This document shows, in pieces, positions 1-7,411 of a stretch of DNA of 64,000 bases. The notes below the pieces were generated by a model. That model searched no databases, had not been told where the DNA came from, and saw only the letters and a list, made by a program, of their open reading frames with translations. A program made the translations under genes and the position numbers. The stretch is from Bacillota bacterium (GTDB lineage Bacteria; Bacillota; Clostridia; Lachnospirales; Lachnospiraceae). The stretch spans positions 36,848 to 100,847 of the forward strand of contig JAEXOU010000014.1 in assembly GCA_023439125.1 (NCBI GenBank), given 5' to 3'. Within the stretch, counting starts at the first letter, position 1. Every line of letters begins with the position of its first letter.

Positions 1-471
1 ATGTTACATAATCCTGATGTCGTATTCTTAGATGAACCGACGATTGGGCTTGATGTTATTGCAAAACAAGTAATACGTGACTTTATTCGCTCTATGAATG
101 AGAAAGGAACAACCTTTATCTTAACAACCCATGACTTAGAAGATGTAGAAAAATTAGCAAGGGATGTTATCATAATTAATAAAGGGCAGAAAGTATTTGA
201 TGGAACAATTCAGGATTTGCGTAAAAATTTGGGCAATAAAAAGGTGGTTGAGTTAACAGTCGAAGATAGAAATCGTTTTTCTAACTTGTCGATGGAAGGA
301 ATCCGCTTACTTTCAAGCGAGGATAAACATAAGATTAAGGTCGAAGTAGACGTAGATCAATTACCGATGAACCAGTTTATTCGTCATTTATCTGATGCAG
401 GAGAGTTTCGTGATATTTCGATTCAAGAATTACCAATGGAAGATATAATTACAACCATCTATAAGAATTAA
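1..471 (+). CDS. ABC transporter ATP-binding protein, C-terminal part (cut by window edge)
   Basis: This is the last 156 residues of an ABC-2-type exporter ATPase. The ATG at base 1 is an internal Met, because the Walker A loop and the ABC signature would have to lie upstream of the window. Visible are Walker B with the catalytic Glu (VVFLDEPTIGLD, residues 7-18), the H-switch His44 in LTTHDLEDV, and a C-terminal extension ending in MEDIITTIYKN. The complete ATPase at 17107 ends in a very similar way (LEQIITQIYK), so the two are probably paralogues of one exporter subfamily. No permease follows it, so any partner genes should lie upstream. Family assignment is secure; the substrate is unknown. 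Confidence 0.9.
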   Translation: MLHNPDVVFLDEPTIGLDVIAKQVIRDFIRSMNEKGTTFILTTHDLEDVEKLARDVIIINKGQKVFDGTIQDLRKNLGNKKVVELTVEDRNRFSNLSMEGIRLLSSEDKHKIKVEVDVDQLPMNQFIRHLSDAGEFRDISIQELPMEDIITTIYKN

Positions 472-549
472 TTGCTTTTCTTTTTCAATTCATAATGGTA
501 TAATTGGAGGTTTTATTAGCGAGAATAAATAAAAACTTAAAGGTGAAAT

Positions 550-1425
550 ATGAAGAAGAGATTTAAGAAAGTGTATGTTGAGATTACGAATGTCTGTAAT
601 CTTAGTTGTAATTTTTGCCCGAAGACAGAGAGAACAGCGAAATTTATTGATATAGATGAGTTTTGTTATGTTTTATCAGAGATTCACCCCTTTACGGATT
701 ATATCTATTTGCATCTCATGGGAGAACCTCTCTTACATCCAAAGCTAGAACAGCTTCTGATGGAAGCCGAAAACTTTGGATTCAAGGTGAACATAACTAC
801 GAATGGAACGTTGTTAAGTAGGCAAGAGGATGTTCTACTACAATCCAAGGCTTTACGACAGGTCAATGTTTCACTTCATAGTTTTGAAGCAAATGAAGTG
901 AATATGACTTTATTCGAGTATGTCGAAAGCGTTTTACAATTCATTCAGAAGGCACAACAATCTTCGAATATAATTAGTGCTGTTCGTTTATGGAATATGG
1001 ATAGTGAGAAACTTCAAGGGGCTAATGAACTAAATCATAAGATTCTTGAACTAATTGAAAGCTATTTTCCACAGGAACGGTCAATTGCTGAAATATTATC
1101 AAAGGAGAAGCAAATTAAGCTTGGACAACGAGTGTACTTAAATATAGCAGAAAAATTTCAATGGCCAGATATCAATCATTCCGAGATACATGATGAGGTA
1201 TTTTGTTATGGGTTAAGAGATCAGATAGGAATATTGGTAGATGGCACCGTTGTTCCATGTTGTCTCGACAGCGAGGGTATAATAGCATTAGGAAATATTT
1301 ATGAGCAGCCTTTTGGTGACATAATTGTATGTGAACGTGCAAAAAAAATTTATGAAGGATTTTCTAATCGCAAGGCTGTAGAAGAACTATGCAAAAAGTG
1401 CCACTATGCAACTGCTCGTTTTTAA
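550..1425 (+). CDS. Radical SAM protein with SPASM-like C-terminal cysteines
   Basis: This 291-residue protein begins with a radical SAM cluster motif, Cys16-x3-Cys20-x2-Cys23 (CNLSCNFC), which binds the [4Fe-4S] cluster that cleaves S-adenosylmethionine. A GEPLLHP motif about 45 residues later matches the usual SAM-binding GGE region. Cys237-Cys238 and Cys281-x2-Cys284 near the C-terminus look like a short SPASM or twitch domain carrying an auxiliary cluster. Such proteins mature peptides or activate enzymes. No RiPP precursor or partner enzyme is obvious next to it, so the substrate cannot be named. An AAAGGTG ribosome site precedes the ATG, and the gene appears to be transcribed alone. Confidence 0.88.
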   Translation: MKKRFKKVYVEITNVCNLSCNFCPKTERTAKFIDIDEFCYVLSEIHPFTDYIYLHLMGEPLLHPKLEQLLMEAENFGFKVNITTNGTLLSRQEDVLLQSKALRQVNVSLHSFEANEVNMTLFEYVESVLQFIQKAQQSSNIISAVRLWNMDSEKLQGANELNHKILELIESYFPQERSIAEILSKEKQIKLGQRVYLNIAEKFQWPDINHSEIHDEVFCYGLRDQIGILVDGTVVPCCLDSEGIIALGNIYEQPFGDIIVCERAKKIYEGFSNRKAVEELCKKCHYATARF

Positions 1426-1493
1426 ACTTTGCAATACCACATAAATATTTGGTAAAATCAAGTGATTAAATTACAAAAATAAATGGAATGCTC

Positions 1494-1522
1494 TTGCATA
1501 CTTTGCTCGTAATGCGTATAAT
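1494..1522 (+). promoter_or_regulatory. Sigma-A-type promoter
   Basis: TTGCAT (1494-1499), a 17-base spacer and a perfect TATAAT (1517-1522) lie upstream of the zinc-ribbon gene at 1606. The predicted 5' untranslated region of about 75 bases includes a weak hairpin (GGGAAACAAT paired with ATTGTGTTTCTCC). Confidence 0.7.
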
Positions 1523-1605
1523 TAATTATGTGGGAAACAATGTATTGTATGGTAAATATTGTGTTTCTCCTGGTTAATTAAATAAAAGGAAAGAGGGATT
1601 GTCTT

Positions 1606-2241
1606 ATGGTATGTAATAAGTGTGGAGCACAGCTTCCTAATGAGGCAGTGTTTTGTAACAATTGTGGTGCTAATTTAAGTCAACAACAACCACAGATGCA
1701 ACAACAACCACAGATGCAGCAACAGCAACCACAGATGCAACAGCAACAAATGCAACCACAGATGCAGTATCAATATCAACCTAAGCCTCAAATTATTCAA
1801 CCGAAAGCAAAGACAGGAATCGCTGTAGGTTTAGTAGCAGCAGCAATGTTTTTCTTAGGCATGTTAAGTAATTACAGCGCAAGCATATTTGCATTTTTTC
1901 CAGTTGGAGCGCTCGCTACTTATGTATTGTTTAAAGAGGAAGATAACTGGTTGCGTAAGTGTGCAGTACGTGTAATGGGTGTCGTTATTTCTTTTTTTGT
2001 ATTATGCTTTTTAATTGACGTATTCTTTAATTTCTTTGACATTATTAAAATATTCCTAGGTTGGAATCTAAATAGTAATCTGAGTTTATTTATTAAACTA
2101 GGTGATATACGTGATGTATTGATCATAATTGTTAATGCATTGCAGAGTGTCGTATTATTTATCATGGGTCTTCGTGCTTTATCAATGAAGACTACAAAGA
2201 TGCCAATTGTTGATGGACTAATTGATAAACATGTTAAGTAA
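1606..2241 (+). CDS. Zinc-ribbon membrane protein with Q/P/M-rich linker
   Basis: This 211-residue protein has three parts. The N-terminus is a zinc ribbon with Cys3-x2-Cys6 and Cys17-x2-Cys20. Next comes a low-complexity linker of about 45 residues made of repeated PQMQQQ units, encoded by imperfect CAA/CAG repeats that could expand or contract. The C-terminal part holds about four hydrophobic segments. This layout is common in Clostridia for small membrane proteins of unknown function (zinc-ribbon domain family). It has its own promoter and a terminator just downstream, so it looks monocistronic. The start is supported by GGAAAGAGGG upstream of the ATG. Function unknown. Confidence 0.8.
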   Translation: MVCNKCGAQLPNEAVFCNNCGANLSQQQPQMQQQPQMQQQQPQMQQQQMQPQMQYQYQPKPQIIQPKAKTGIAVGLVAAAMFFLGMLSNYSASIFAFFPVGALATYVLFKEEDNWLRKCAVRVMGVVISFFVLCFLIDVFFNFFDIIKIFLGWNLNSNLSLFIKLGDIRDVLIIIVNALQSVVLFIMGLRALSMKTTKMPIVDGLIDKHVK

Positions 2242-2265
2242 TAACTAAATAAGATCATATACATA

Positions 2266-2308
2266 AAGTCTGTTTAGAGATTCTAATCAATTTCTGGACA
2301 GGCTTTTT
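2266..2308 (+). terminator. Intrinsic terminator
   Basis: The arms AAGTCTGT and ACAGGCTT enclose an imperfect stem-loop and are followed by a run of five T. It lies just after the zinc-ribbon membrane protein gene. Confidence 0.7.
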
Positions 2309-2468
2309 ATGATGCTATCACACTTAGGTGAAGTTATGTAAGTATATTGCGTGTTTATGATTCAAAGGAATAACAAAAAAAGAAAAACTTTAATGTATAT
2401 TTTTTAGTATGAATCTATGCATAATTTGTGTATAATATTTCTAGTGAATTTAATGGAGGATTTATGAA

Positions 2469-2681
2469 ATGAAGATAAATTTTACGAAGGAACAGTCAGA
2501 TTTTTTGAAAAAAATCGGGATTAACTTTTCTGTTCAGGGAAAATTGGATGATGAGCATCTTGCTGAAATTGACATGGTTGTAACAGACTATCTAATTGAG
2601 AATGGAATTGATGATGATGAGAGTGTGAATGAAATCGGTAAAAAATGTGAGGAAATCTTGGAGATTGTTAGTGGGGCTTAA
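2469..2681 (+). CDS. Small acidic hypothetical protein (70 aa)
   Basis: I do not recognise a named family. The product is 70 residues, acidic and predicted helical, with no Cys and no membrane segment. It begins MKINFTKEQSDFLKKIGI and ends with a helix rich in Glu, Ile and Leu. The start is chosen from a GGAGGA ribosome site at about 2455-2460. A TATAAT -10 box lies at 2431-2436. It is the only long plus-strand frame in this gap and sits 76 bases before yqeY, with a separate ribosome site. It may be a small regulatory or adaptor protein; this is a guess. Confidence 0.65.
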   Translation: MKINFTKEQSDFLKKIGINFSVQGKLDDEHLAEIDMVVTDYLIENGIDDDESVNEIGKKCEEILEIVSGA

Positions 2682-2757
2682 GTGAATTGCTAACAAAGTG
2701 CTTTTGCCAACTGTATCTTGAAATTATATAAATATGATATAAAAAGGAGGAAACAAG

Positions 2758-3195
2758 ATGAAATTTGAAACATTACAAAAAGACATGGTTACTGCTATGA
2801 AGGAAAGAAATAAAAGTAGAAAGGACAGTATCTCATCTTTAATTTCAGCTATTAAGAAAGTTGCAATTGATACTGGAAGTCGTGATAATATTACAGACGA
2901 ATTAGCGGACCAGGTAATATTAAAAGAGTTAAAGACGGTCAAGGAACAATTAGATACTTGCCCAGCAGAACGTACTGATTTACGGGCTGAATATCAGGCA
3001 AGATATGATGTGATTAATGAATATGCACCAAAATTATTGAGTGCTGAGGAAGTTAAAAATATTATTACAGCTAAATTCGCAGATTTAGTTGAAACAAAGA
3101 ATAAGGGCGACATTATGAAAGCCGTAATGAAAGAATTAAAAGGAAAAGCAGATGGTAAAGTTATAAATCAGGTGGTTGCAGAACTTTGTCAGTAG
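2758..3195 (+). CDS. yqeY: GatB/YqeY domain protein
   Basis: This 145-residue protein matches the YqeY family, which resembles the C-terminal tail domain of GatB, the amidotransferase subunit that helps present tRNA. The family start (MKFETLQKDMVTAMKERNK), the central helical bundle and the C-terminal KGKADGKVINQVVAELC stretch are all visible. YqeY is a free-standing cytoplasmic protein of uncertain role, thought to bind tRNA. It has a strong AAAAGGAGG ribosome site and an intrinsic terminator 65 bases after the stop. Confidence 0.92.
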   Translation: MKFETLQKDMVTAMKERNKSRKDSISSLISAIKKVAIDTGSRDNITDELADQVILKELKTVKEQLDTCPAERTDLRAEYQARYDVINEYAPKLLSAEEVKNIITAKFADLVETKNKGDIMKAVMKELKGKADGKVINQVVAELCQ

Positions 3196-3260
3196 TAATG
3201 CAAGTAAGTCTTTGACGTCACTAATTAGTTGATGTTTGACTTATAATATTTTACCAATTT

Positions 3261-3292
3261 CGAGTATTTACATAGTGAATACTCGATTTTTT
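3261..3292 (+). terminator. Intrinsic terminator after yqeY
   Basis: CGAGTATT (3261-3268) pairs perfectly with AATACTCG (3279-3286) and is followed by six T. Confidence 0.85.
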
Positions 3293-3299
3293 GTATATG

Positions 3300-3321
3300 A
3301 GGAAATTCCTCTGAATTTCCT
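3300..3321. repeat. Short palindrome shared with 53503-53548
   Basis: AGGAAATTC, loop CTCT, GAATTTCCT forms a perfect 9-bp hairpin directly after the yqeY terminator. The same 22-base core occurs inside a longer hairpin at 53503-53548, also directly after a terminator. Confidence 0.6.
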
Positions 3322-3387
3322 AAAGGAATTTTTACATCTGAATCATGAAGATGTCGGGGGCAAAGGAACTTTTCTATATTGCCATTC

Positions 3388-3500
3388 GTCATTTTGTACA
3401 TAAATTGACTTGCTAAAAATGGGATGACAAACATAATTTAGGAGCATACTGTTATGAAGTCGTCGGTACTTTGGGCCTGTATTTTAGGTCTTACGTAAGT
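3388..3500 (+). repeat. MITE-like repeat, partial copy A (left half)
   Basis: From GTCATTTTGTAC through GGGATGACAAACATAATTTA to the central GTCGGTACTTTGGGCCTG arm, this segment matches the left half of the full element at 20352-20609 almost base for base. It then decays after about 110 bases. The remaining part of the 3196-3664 gap holds a terminator, a short palindrome and the glycerate kinase leader; I see no gene in it. Confidence 0.75.
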
Positions 3501-3627
3501 TAGATTGTAATTATAAGTTTATGACAAAAATTGGTTGAGATATAAAGGTATTTGTTTATTATCTAAGAGAATAATAATACTATTATCGTTGCTTGATTCA
3601 TGATAAGGAAAAGTTCGAAAAATGTAC

Positions 3628-3656
3628 CTTTTTCTTGTTTGAAAAGCAAGAAGGAG
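3628..3656 (+). promoter_or_regulatory. Hairpin sequestering the glycerate kinase ribosome site
   Basis: CTTTTTCTTG (3628-3637) can pair along its full length with CAAGAAGGAG (3647-3656), which contains the Shine-Dalgarno sequence of the gene at 3665. Two of the ten pairs are G-U. The hairpin would hide the ribosome site when folded. Confidence 0.45.
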
Positions 3657-3664
3657 CTGAAGAG

Positions 3665-4804
3665 ATGAAGATAGTTGTAGCGATTGATTCATTTAAAGGA
3701 AGCTTAACCTCTATGGAGGCAGGAAGAGCAACCGAAGCTGGAATAAAAAAAGTTATGGATGCACAAGTAGAAGTAGTGCCTTTAGCAGATGGTGGAGAAG
3801 GGACAGTCGAAGCTTTAATCTCTGGTATGCAAGGAGAATATCAGACAATTGAAGTAACTGGACCATTACTTAGAAAAGTATCTTGCCAGTATGGAATCAT
3901 AAAAGATAAATCACTTGGCATTATCGAGATGTCACAAGCTGCCGGTATAACACTAGTTCCAAAGGAAGAACGTAACCCTTTGAATACAACTACTTATGGC
4001 GTTGGTGAAGTGATTTTGGACGCAATTAAGAAAGGTTGTAAAAAATTCATTGTAGGTATTGGTGGAAGTGCAACAAATGATGGTGGTGTAGGAATGCTTA
4101 TGGCATTAGGATTTGAGTTTTTAGATCAAGAGCAGAAACCGATACCTCTCGGTGCAAAGGGCTTAGCAGAATTAGCTGTGATTAAAACTGATAAAGTATC
4201 GAAAGACGTTTTGGCCGCAGAATTCCTAATCGCTTGTGATGTAGTCAATCCATTATGTGGAGAGAATGGATGTAGTGCCATCTATGGACCTCAAAAAGGT
4301 GCAGATGAAGCAATGATTCAAAAAATGGATAAGGATTTACTCAAATATAGTCAGCTTGTCAAAACATTATTCGGAAAAGATAATGCTGATGTACCGGGAA
4401 CAGGTGCAGCAGGTGGAATGGGATATGCATTTTTAAGTTTTCTAAATTCTAGACTAGAATCAGGAATTCAGATTGTTCTTAAAGAGACAGAATTAGAGAA
4501 AAAGATTATGGACGCTGATCTTGTCATTACCGGTGAAGGAAGATTGGATTATCAGACAGCAATGGGGAAAGCTCCTATTGGTGTAGCACAACTTGCTAAA
4601 AAGTATAATAAGACGGTGATAGCTTTTGCAGGTTGTGTCACAAGTGAAGCAACGGAGTGCAATTTACACGGGATTGATGCTTTTTTTCCAGTACTTCGTA
4701 GATTGGTGACACTAGAACAAGCAATGGAGTTAGAAACTGCAAGACAGAATGTAACTGATTGCGTGGAACAGGTATTTCGTTTGATTACAGTATATAGAAA
4801 ATAA
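3665..4804 (+). CDS. Glycerate 2-kinase (GarK/GlxK family)
   Basis: This 379-residue enzyme phosphorylates D-glycerate with ATP, giving 2-phosphoglycerate that enters lower glycolysis. Family marks are the N-terminal VVAIDSFKGSLTSMEA, the PLADGGEGTVEAL segment, GIGGSATNDGGVGML, and VITGEGRLDYQTAMGKAP near the C-terminus. The ATG at 3665 is preferred over an upstream in-frame ATG at 3593, because the family begins with MKIVVAIDSFKGS and AAGAAGGAG lies 8 bases before it. The next gene is a GntP-type permease 20 bases downstream, so the pair probably imports and activates glycerate. The ribosome site may be masked by a hairpin. Confidence 0.93.
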   Translation: MKIVVAIDSFKGSLTSMEAGRATEAGIKKVMDAQVEVVPLADGGEGTVEALISGMQGEYQTIEVTGPLLRKVSCQYGIIKDKSLGIIEMSQAAGITLVPKEERNPLNTTTYGVGEVILDAIKKGCKKFIVGIGGSATNDGGVGMLMALGFEFLDQEQKPIPLGAKGLAELAVIKTDKVSKDVLAAEFLIACDVVNPLCGENGCSAIYGPQKGADEAMIQKMDKDLLKYSQLVKTLFGKDNADVPGTGAAGGMGYAFLSFLNSRLESGIQIVLKETELEKKIMDADLVITGEGRLDYQTAMGKAPIGVAQLAKKYNKTVIAFAGCVTSEATECNLHGIDAFFPVLRRLVTLEQAMELETARQNVTDCVEQVFRLITVYRK

Positions 4805-4824
4805 TATAAAGAAAGTAGGCTAAC

Positions 4825-6078
4825 ATGGAAATTACAACATTAGGTGCGTTAATCGGGTTAGCAGTAGCAATTATTCTAATTATAATTAAAGTACAGCCAA
4901 CCTATAGCTTAATTTTTGGTGCATTAATCGGTGGTATTATTGGAGGAGCAGGCTTAACAGATACAGTTGCAACAATGATTACTGGTGCTCAAGGCATTTT
5001 ATCTTCTGTACTTCGTATTATAACTTCCGGTATTTTAGCAGGAACATTAATAAAAACTGGTGCTGCAGCAAAAATAGCAGAAGTTATTGTTGGAAAGTTA
5101 GGGCAGAAAAGAGCGTTTGTTGCACTTGCAATAGCTACAATGATTCTATGTGCAGTTGGTGTGTTCGTCGATATTGCTGTTATTACGGTTGCTCCGATTG
5201 GTTTAGCGATTGGTGAACGAGCAGGACTATCAAAAGCTAGTGTTCTGTTAGCGATGATTGGTGGTGGAAAAGCGGGTAATGTAGTTTCACCAAATCCAAA
5301 TACGATAGCGGCAGCAGAAGCCTTTCAAGTAGATTTGGCGCAATTGATGGCCAGAAATATTATCCCTGCAATATTTGCATTGATTGTAACGATTCTTTTA
5401 GCAAAAATCATTGAAAGAAAATCAAGCTCAAAAATTAGTTCGGTTGATCTAGATGAGAATAAGAATGTAAATTTACCAACATTTTTGGCTGCGATTAGTG
5501 GACCGGTTATCGTAATTGTCTTATTGGCATTACGACCTATCTTTGACATTGACATTGATCCGTTAATTGCACTTCCGGTTGGTGGTCTTGTATGTATCAT
5601 AGCTTGTGGACAAGCACGAAATGTTATTGACTATATGGGCTATGGTTTAAGTAAGGTTATGCCAATAGCAGTGCTGTTAATTGGAACCGGTACAATAGCC
5701 GGTATTATCAAAGCATCCAATTTACAGAATGATGTAATCTCAGGTCTAGAGGCGCTTAACCTTCCAATGTTTTTACTAGCTCCAGTCTCTGGTATTTTAA
5801 TGGCAGGCGCAACTGCGTCAACAACTGCAGGAACAACAATTGCTTCTTCTACTTTTAGTGCAGCAATTATAGGTGCAGGTGTTCCAGCAATCTCTGGAGC
5901 AGCAATGCTTCACGCAGGTGCAACCGTAATTGACTCATTACCACATGGTTCATTTTTCCATGCAACAGCTGGTGTAACACGTGTCAGTATCACTGAAAGA
6001 TTAAAGCTGATTCCTTACGAAGCCTTAATTGGATTGACAACGACAATTGTTTCCATTATAGTTTATTTGCTATTATGA
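4825..6078 (+). CDS. GntP-family permease, probable glycerate transporter
   Basis: This 417-residue integral membrane protein has about twelve hydrophobic segments and the glycine- and alanine-rich helices of the gluconate:H+ symporter (GntP) family. Recognisable features are the KVQPTYSLIFGALIGGIIGG start, the GGGKAGNVVSPNPNTIAAAEAF loop (residues ~150-170) and the HAGATVIDSLPHGSFFHAT motif near the C-terminus. Family members import gluconate, fructuronate or other sugar acids. Here, coupling to a glycerate kinase points to glycerate; that is inference. An imperfect inverted repeat at about 6078-6146 may end the transcript. Confidence 0.88.
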   Translation: MEITTLGALIGLAVAIILIIIKVQPTYSLIFGALIGGIIGGAGLTDTVATMITGAQGILSSVLRIITSGILAGTLIKTGAAAKIAEVIVGKLGQKRAFVALAIATMILCAVGVFVDIAVITVAPIGLAIGERAGLSKASVLLAMIGGGKAGNVVSPNPNTIAAAEAFQVDLAQLMARNIIPAIFALIVTILLAKIIERKSSSKISSVDLDENKNVNLPTFLAAISGPVIVIVLLALRPIFDIDIDPLIALPVGGLVCIIACGQARNVIDYMGYGLSKVMPIAVLLIGTGTIAGIIKASNLQNDVISGLEALNLPMFLLAPVSGILMAGATASTTAGTTIASSTFSAAIIGAGVPAISGAAMLHAGATVIDSLPHGSFFHATAGVTRVSITERLKLIPYEALIGLTTTIVSIIVYLLL

Positions 6079-6158
6079 ATTAAGTGATTTAGGCTTCTAT
6101 GAATGTTATGCAGCCAATAGAAAATTCATCCTATTTTATCACTTAATGTAAAGTTCTC

Positions 6159-6187
6159 TTGACGAGGCAACATAGTAGTAGTAAAAT
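6159..6187 (+). promoter_or_regulatory. Sigma-A-type promoter of the transaldolase gene
   Basis: TTGACG (6159-6164), 17-base spacer, TAAAAT (6182-6187), 56 bases upstream of the ATG at 6243. Confidence 0.65.
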
Positions 6188-6242
6188 ATATGCATGATAG
6201 TTTTGTGACTAAACTAAATAGCTGTAGGAAAAGGAGAATGAC

Positions 6243-6896
6243 ATGAAATTTTTTATTGATACTGCTAAAGTAGAAGATATTAAAAAAGCAAATGACATGG
6301 GAGTAATCTGTGGTGTAACTACAAACCCTTCTTTAATTGCAAAAGAGGGTAGAGACTTTGTAGAAGTAATTAAAGAGATTACATCAATTGTAGATGGTCC
6401 AATCAGTGGAGAGGTAAAAGCTACAACTTTAGATGCAGAAGGTATGATTAAAGAAGGTAGAGAAATTGCAGCAATTCATCCAAACATGGTTGTAAAGATT
6501 CCAATGACGGTAGAGGGCTTAAAAGCAACAAAAGCTTTATCAGCTGAGGGAATCAAAACTAATGTAACCTTAATCTTTTCTGCAAACCAAGCGTTGTTAG
6601 CAGCAAGAGCAGGTGCTACTTATGTATCTCCATTCTTAGGAAGATTAGATGATATTTCGATGCCTGGTATTGACCTTGTTCGCCAAATTGCAGATATTTT
6701 TAGCATACATCAGATTAAAACTGAAATCATTGCTGCAAGCGTACGTAATCCAATCCACGTTACAGATTGTGCTTTAGCTGGAGCTGATATCGCAACTGTT
6801 CCTTATAGTGTAATTGAACAGATGACAAAACATCCATTGACATCAGATGGAATTGCGAAATTCCAGGCTGACTATAAAGCAGTGTTTGGAGAATAA
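6243..6896 (+). CDS. tal: Transaldolase (TalC/FSA-type, short form)
   Basis: This 217-residue protein belongs to the compact transaldolase/fructose-6-phosphate aldolase family. The Schiff-base lysine is Lys85 in PNMVVKIPMT, at the same number as in E. coli FsaA. The family opening MKFFIDTAKVEDIKKA and the GVTTNPSL motif (residues 24-31) are present. Residue 131 is Phe (YVSPFLGRLDD), where FsaA has Tyr131. Since Phe is the residue typical of true transaldolases, transaldolase activity in the non-oxidative pentose phosphate pathway is more likely than F6P aldolase activity. It is monocistronic, with its own promoter and a strong terminator. Confidence 0.93.
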   Translation: MKFFIDTAKVEDIKKANDMGVICGVTTNPSLIAKEGRDFVEVIKEITSIVDGPISGEVKATTLDAEGMIKEGREIAAIHPNMVVKIPMTVEGLKATKALSAEGIKTNVTLIFSANQALLAARAGATYVSPFLGRLDDISMPGIDLVRQIADIFSIHQIKTEIIAASVRNPIHVTDCALAGADIATVPYSVIEQMTKHPLTSDGIAKFQADYKAVFGE

Positions 6897-6951
6897 AAGC
6901 GGTCTTTTGCTTTTCTTTAGGAGATTTATGGTAAAACTGATAAATGTATTG

Positions 6952-6983
6952 AAAAGAGCATAACTTCATGTTATGCTCTTTTT
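6952..6983 (+). terminator. Intrinsic terminator after the transaldolase gene
   Basis: AAAAGAGCATAAC pairs with GTTATGCTCTTTTT; the T-run is part of the 3' arm. Confidence 0.9.
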
Positions 6984-7004
6984 CATGTAAATGGATTCGG
7001 GTGT

Positions 7005-7078
7005 TGACGTCATTTTGCACAAGGAAATGTTATGAGTATGGGATGACAAACATAAGTACTTTAGGCACCTAATCGTAA
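7005..7078 (-). repeat. MITE-like repeat, partial copy B
   Basis: GACGTCATTTTGCACAAGG, AAATGTTA and GAGTATGGGATGACAAACATAA match the right end of the 20352-20609 element read on the minus strand. The copy fades after about 70 bases, at TAGGCACCTAATCG. Confidence 0.7.
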
Positions 7079-7112
7079 TAGTAAGCTATGGTTATGTCTT
7101 TTTTGTATTCAT

Positions 7113-7141
7113 TTGTCATTTTAAAGATGACAAGTTATGAT
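7113..7141 (+). promoter_or_regulatory. Promoter of the lysine riboswitch transcript
   Basis: TTGTCA (7113-7118), 17-base spacer, TATGAT (7136-7141), just ahead of the riboswitch. Confidence 0.55.
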
Positions 7142-7152
7142 ATATAAGACTT

Positions 7153-7399
7153 TGATAGAGGTGCAAGAATTAAGAGTAGCGTTTTTATAAACAGGGATGA
7201 AGAAAACGTGAAAGGAATGATTGCCGAAGTGATAAGGTTTACCTGGAATCTTATTGCTGGTCCGATGCAAAATATGTATCTGACTGTCACATTATTATGT
7301 GGAGCGCTATCATACCTGAAGTACATAGTTCTATTTGTTCTTATGTAATTTTGGTCATGAAGCAGCTTTAAGACTGTTCCATGGCTAATTTTGTTTTTA
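7153..7399 (+). promoter_or_regulatory. Lysine riboswitch (L box) with terminator-like stem
   Basis: The conserved blocks of the lysine riboswitch occur in order: GATAGAGGTGCAAG (7154-7167), ATTAAGAGTAGC, GGGATGAAG, GTGAAAGGAATGATTGCCG with GAAGTG, TTGCTGGTCC, CTGACTGTCAC and GTGGAGCGCTATC (about 7300-7311). GATAG at the 5' end pairs with CTATC at the 3' end to close P1. Downstream, CATGAAGCAG (7356-7365) pairs with CTGTTCCATG (7374-7383), followed by a T-rich stretch. Lysine binding should promote this stem and shut off the transporter gene at 7412. Riboswitch identity is strong; the exact terminator is less certain. Confidence 0.9.
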
Positions 7400-7411
7400 G
7401 GAGGAAATAGG

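Noticed and set aside
2724..2942. 72-codon minus-strand frame over yqeY
   Set aside because: Antisense shadow of a well-recognised gene.
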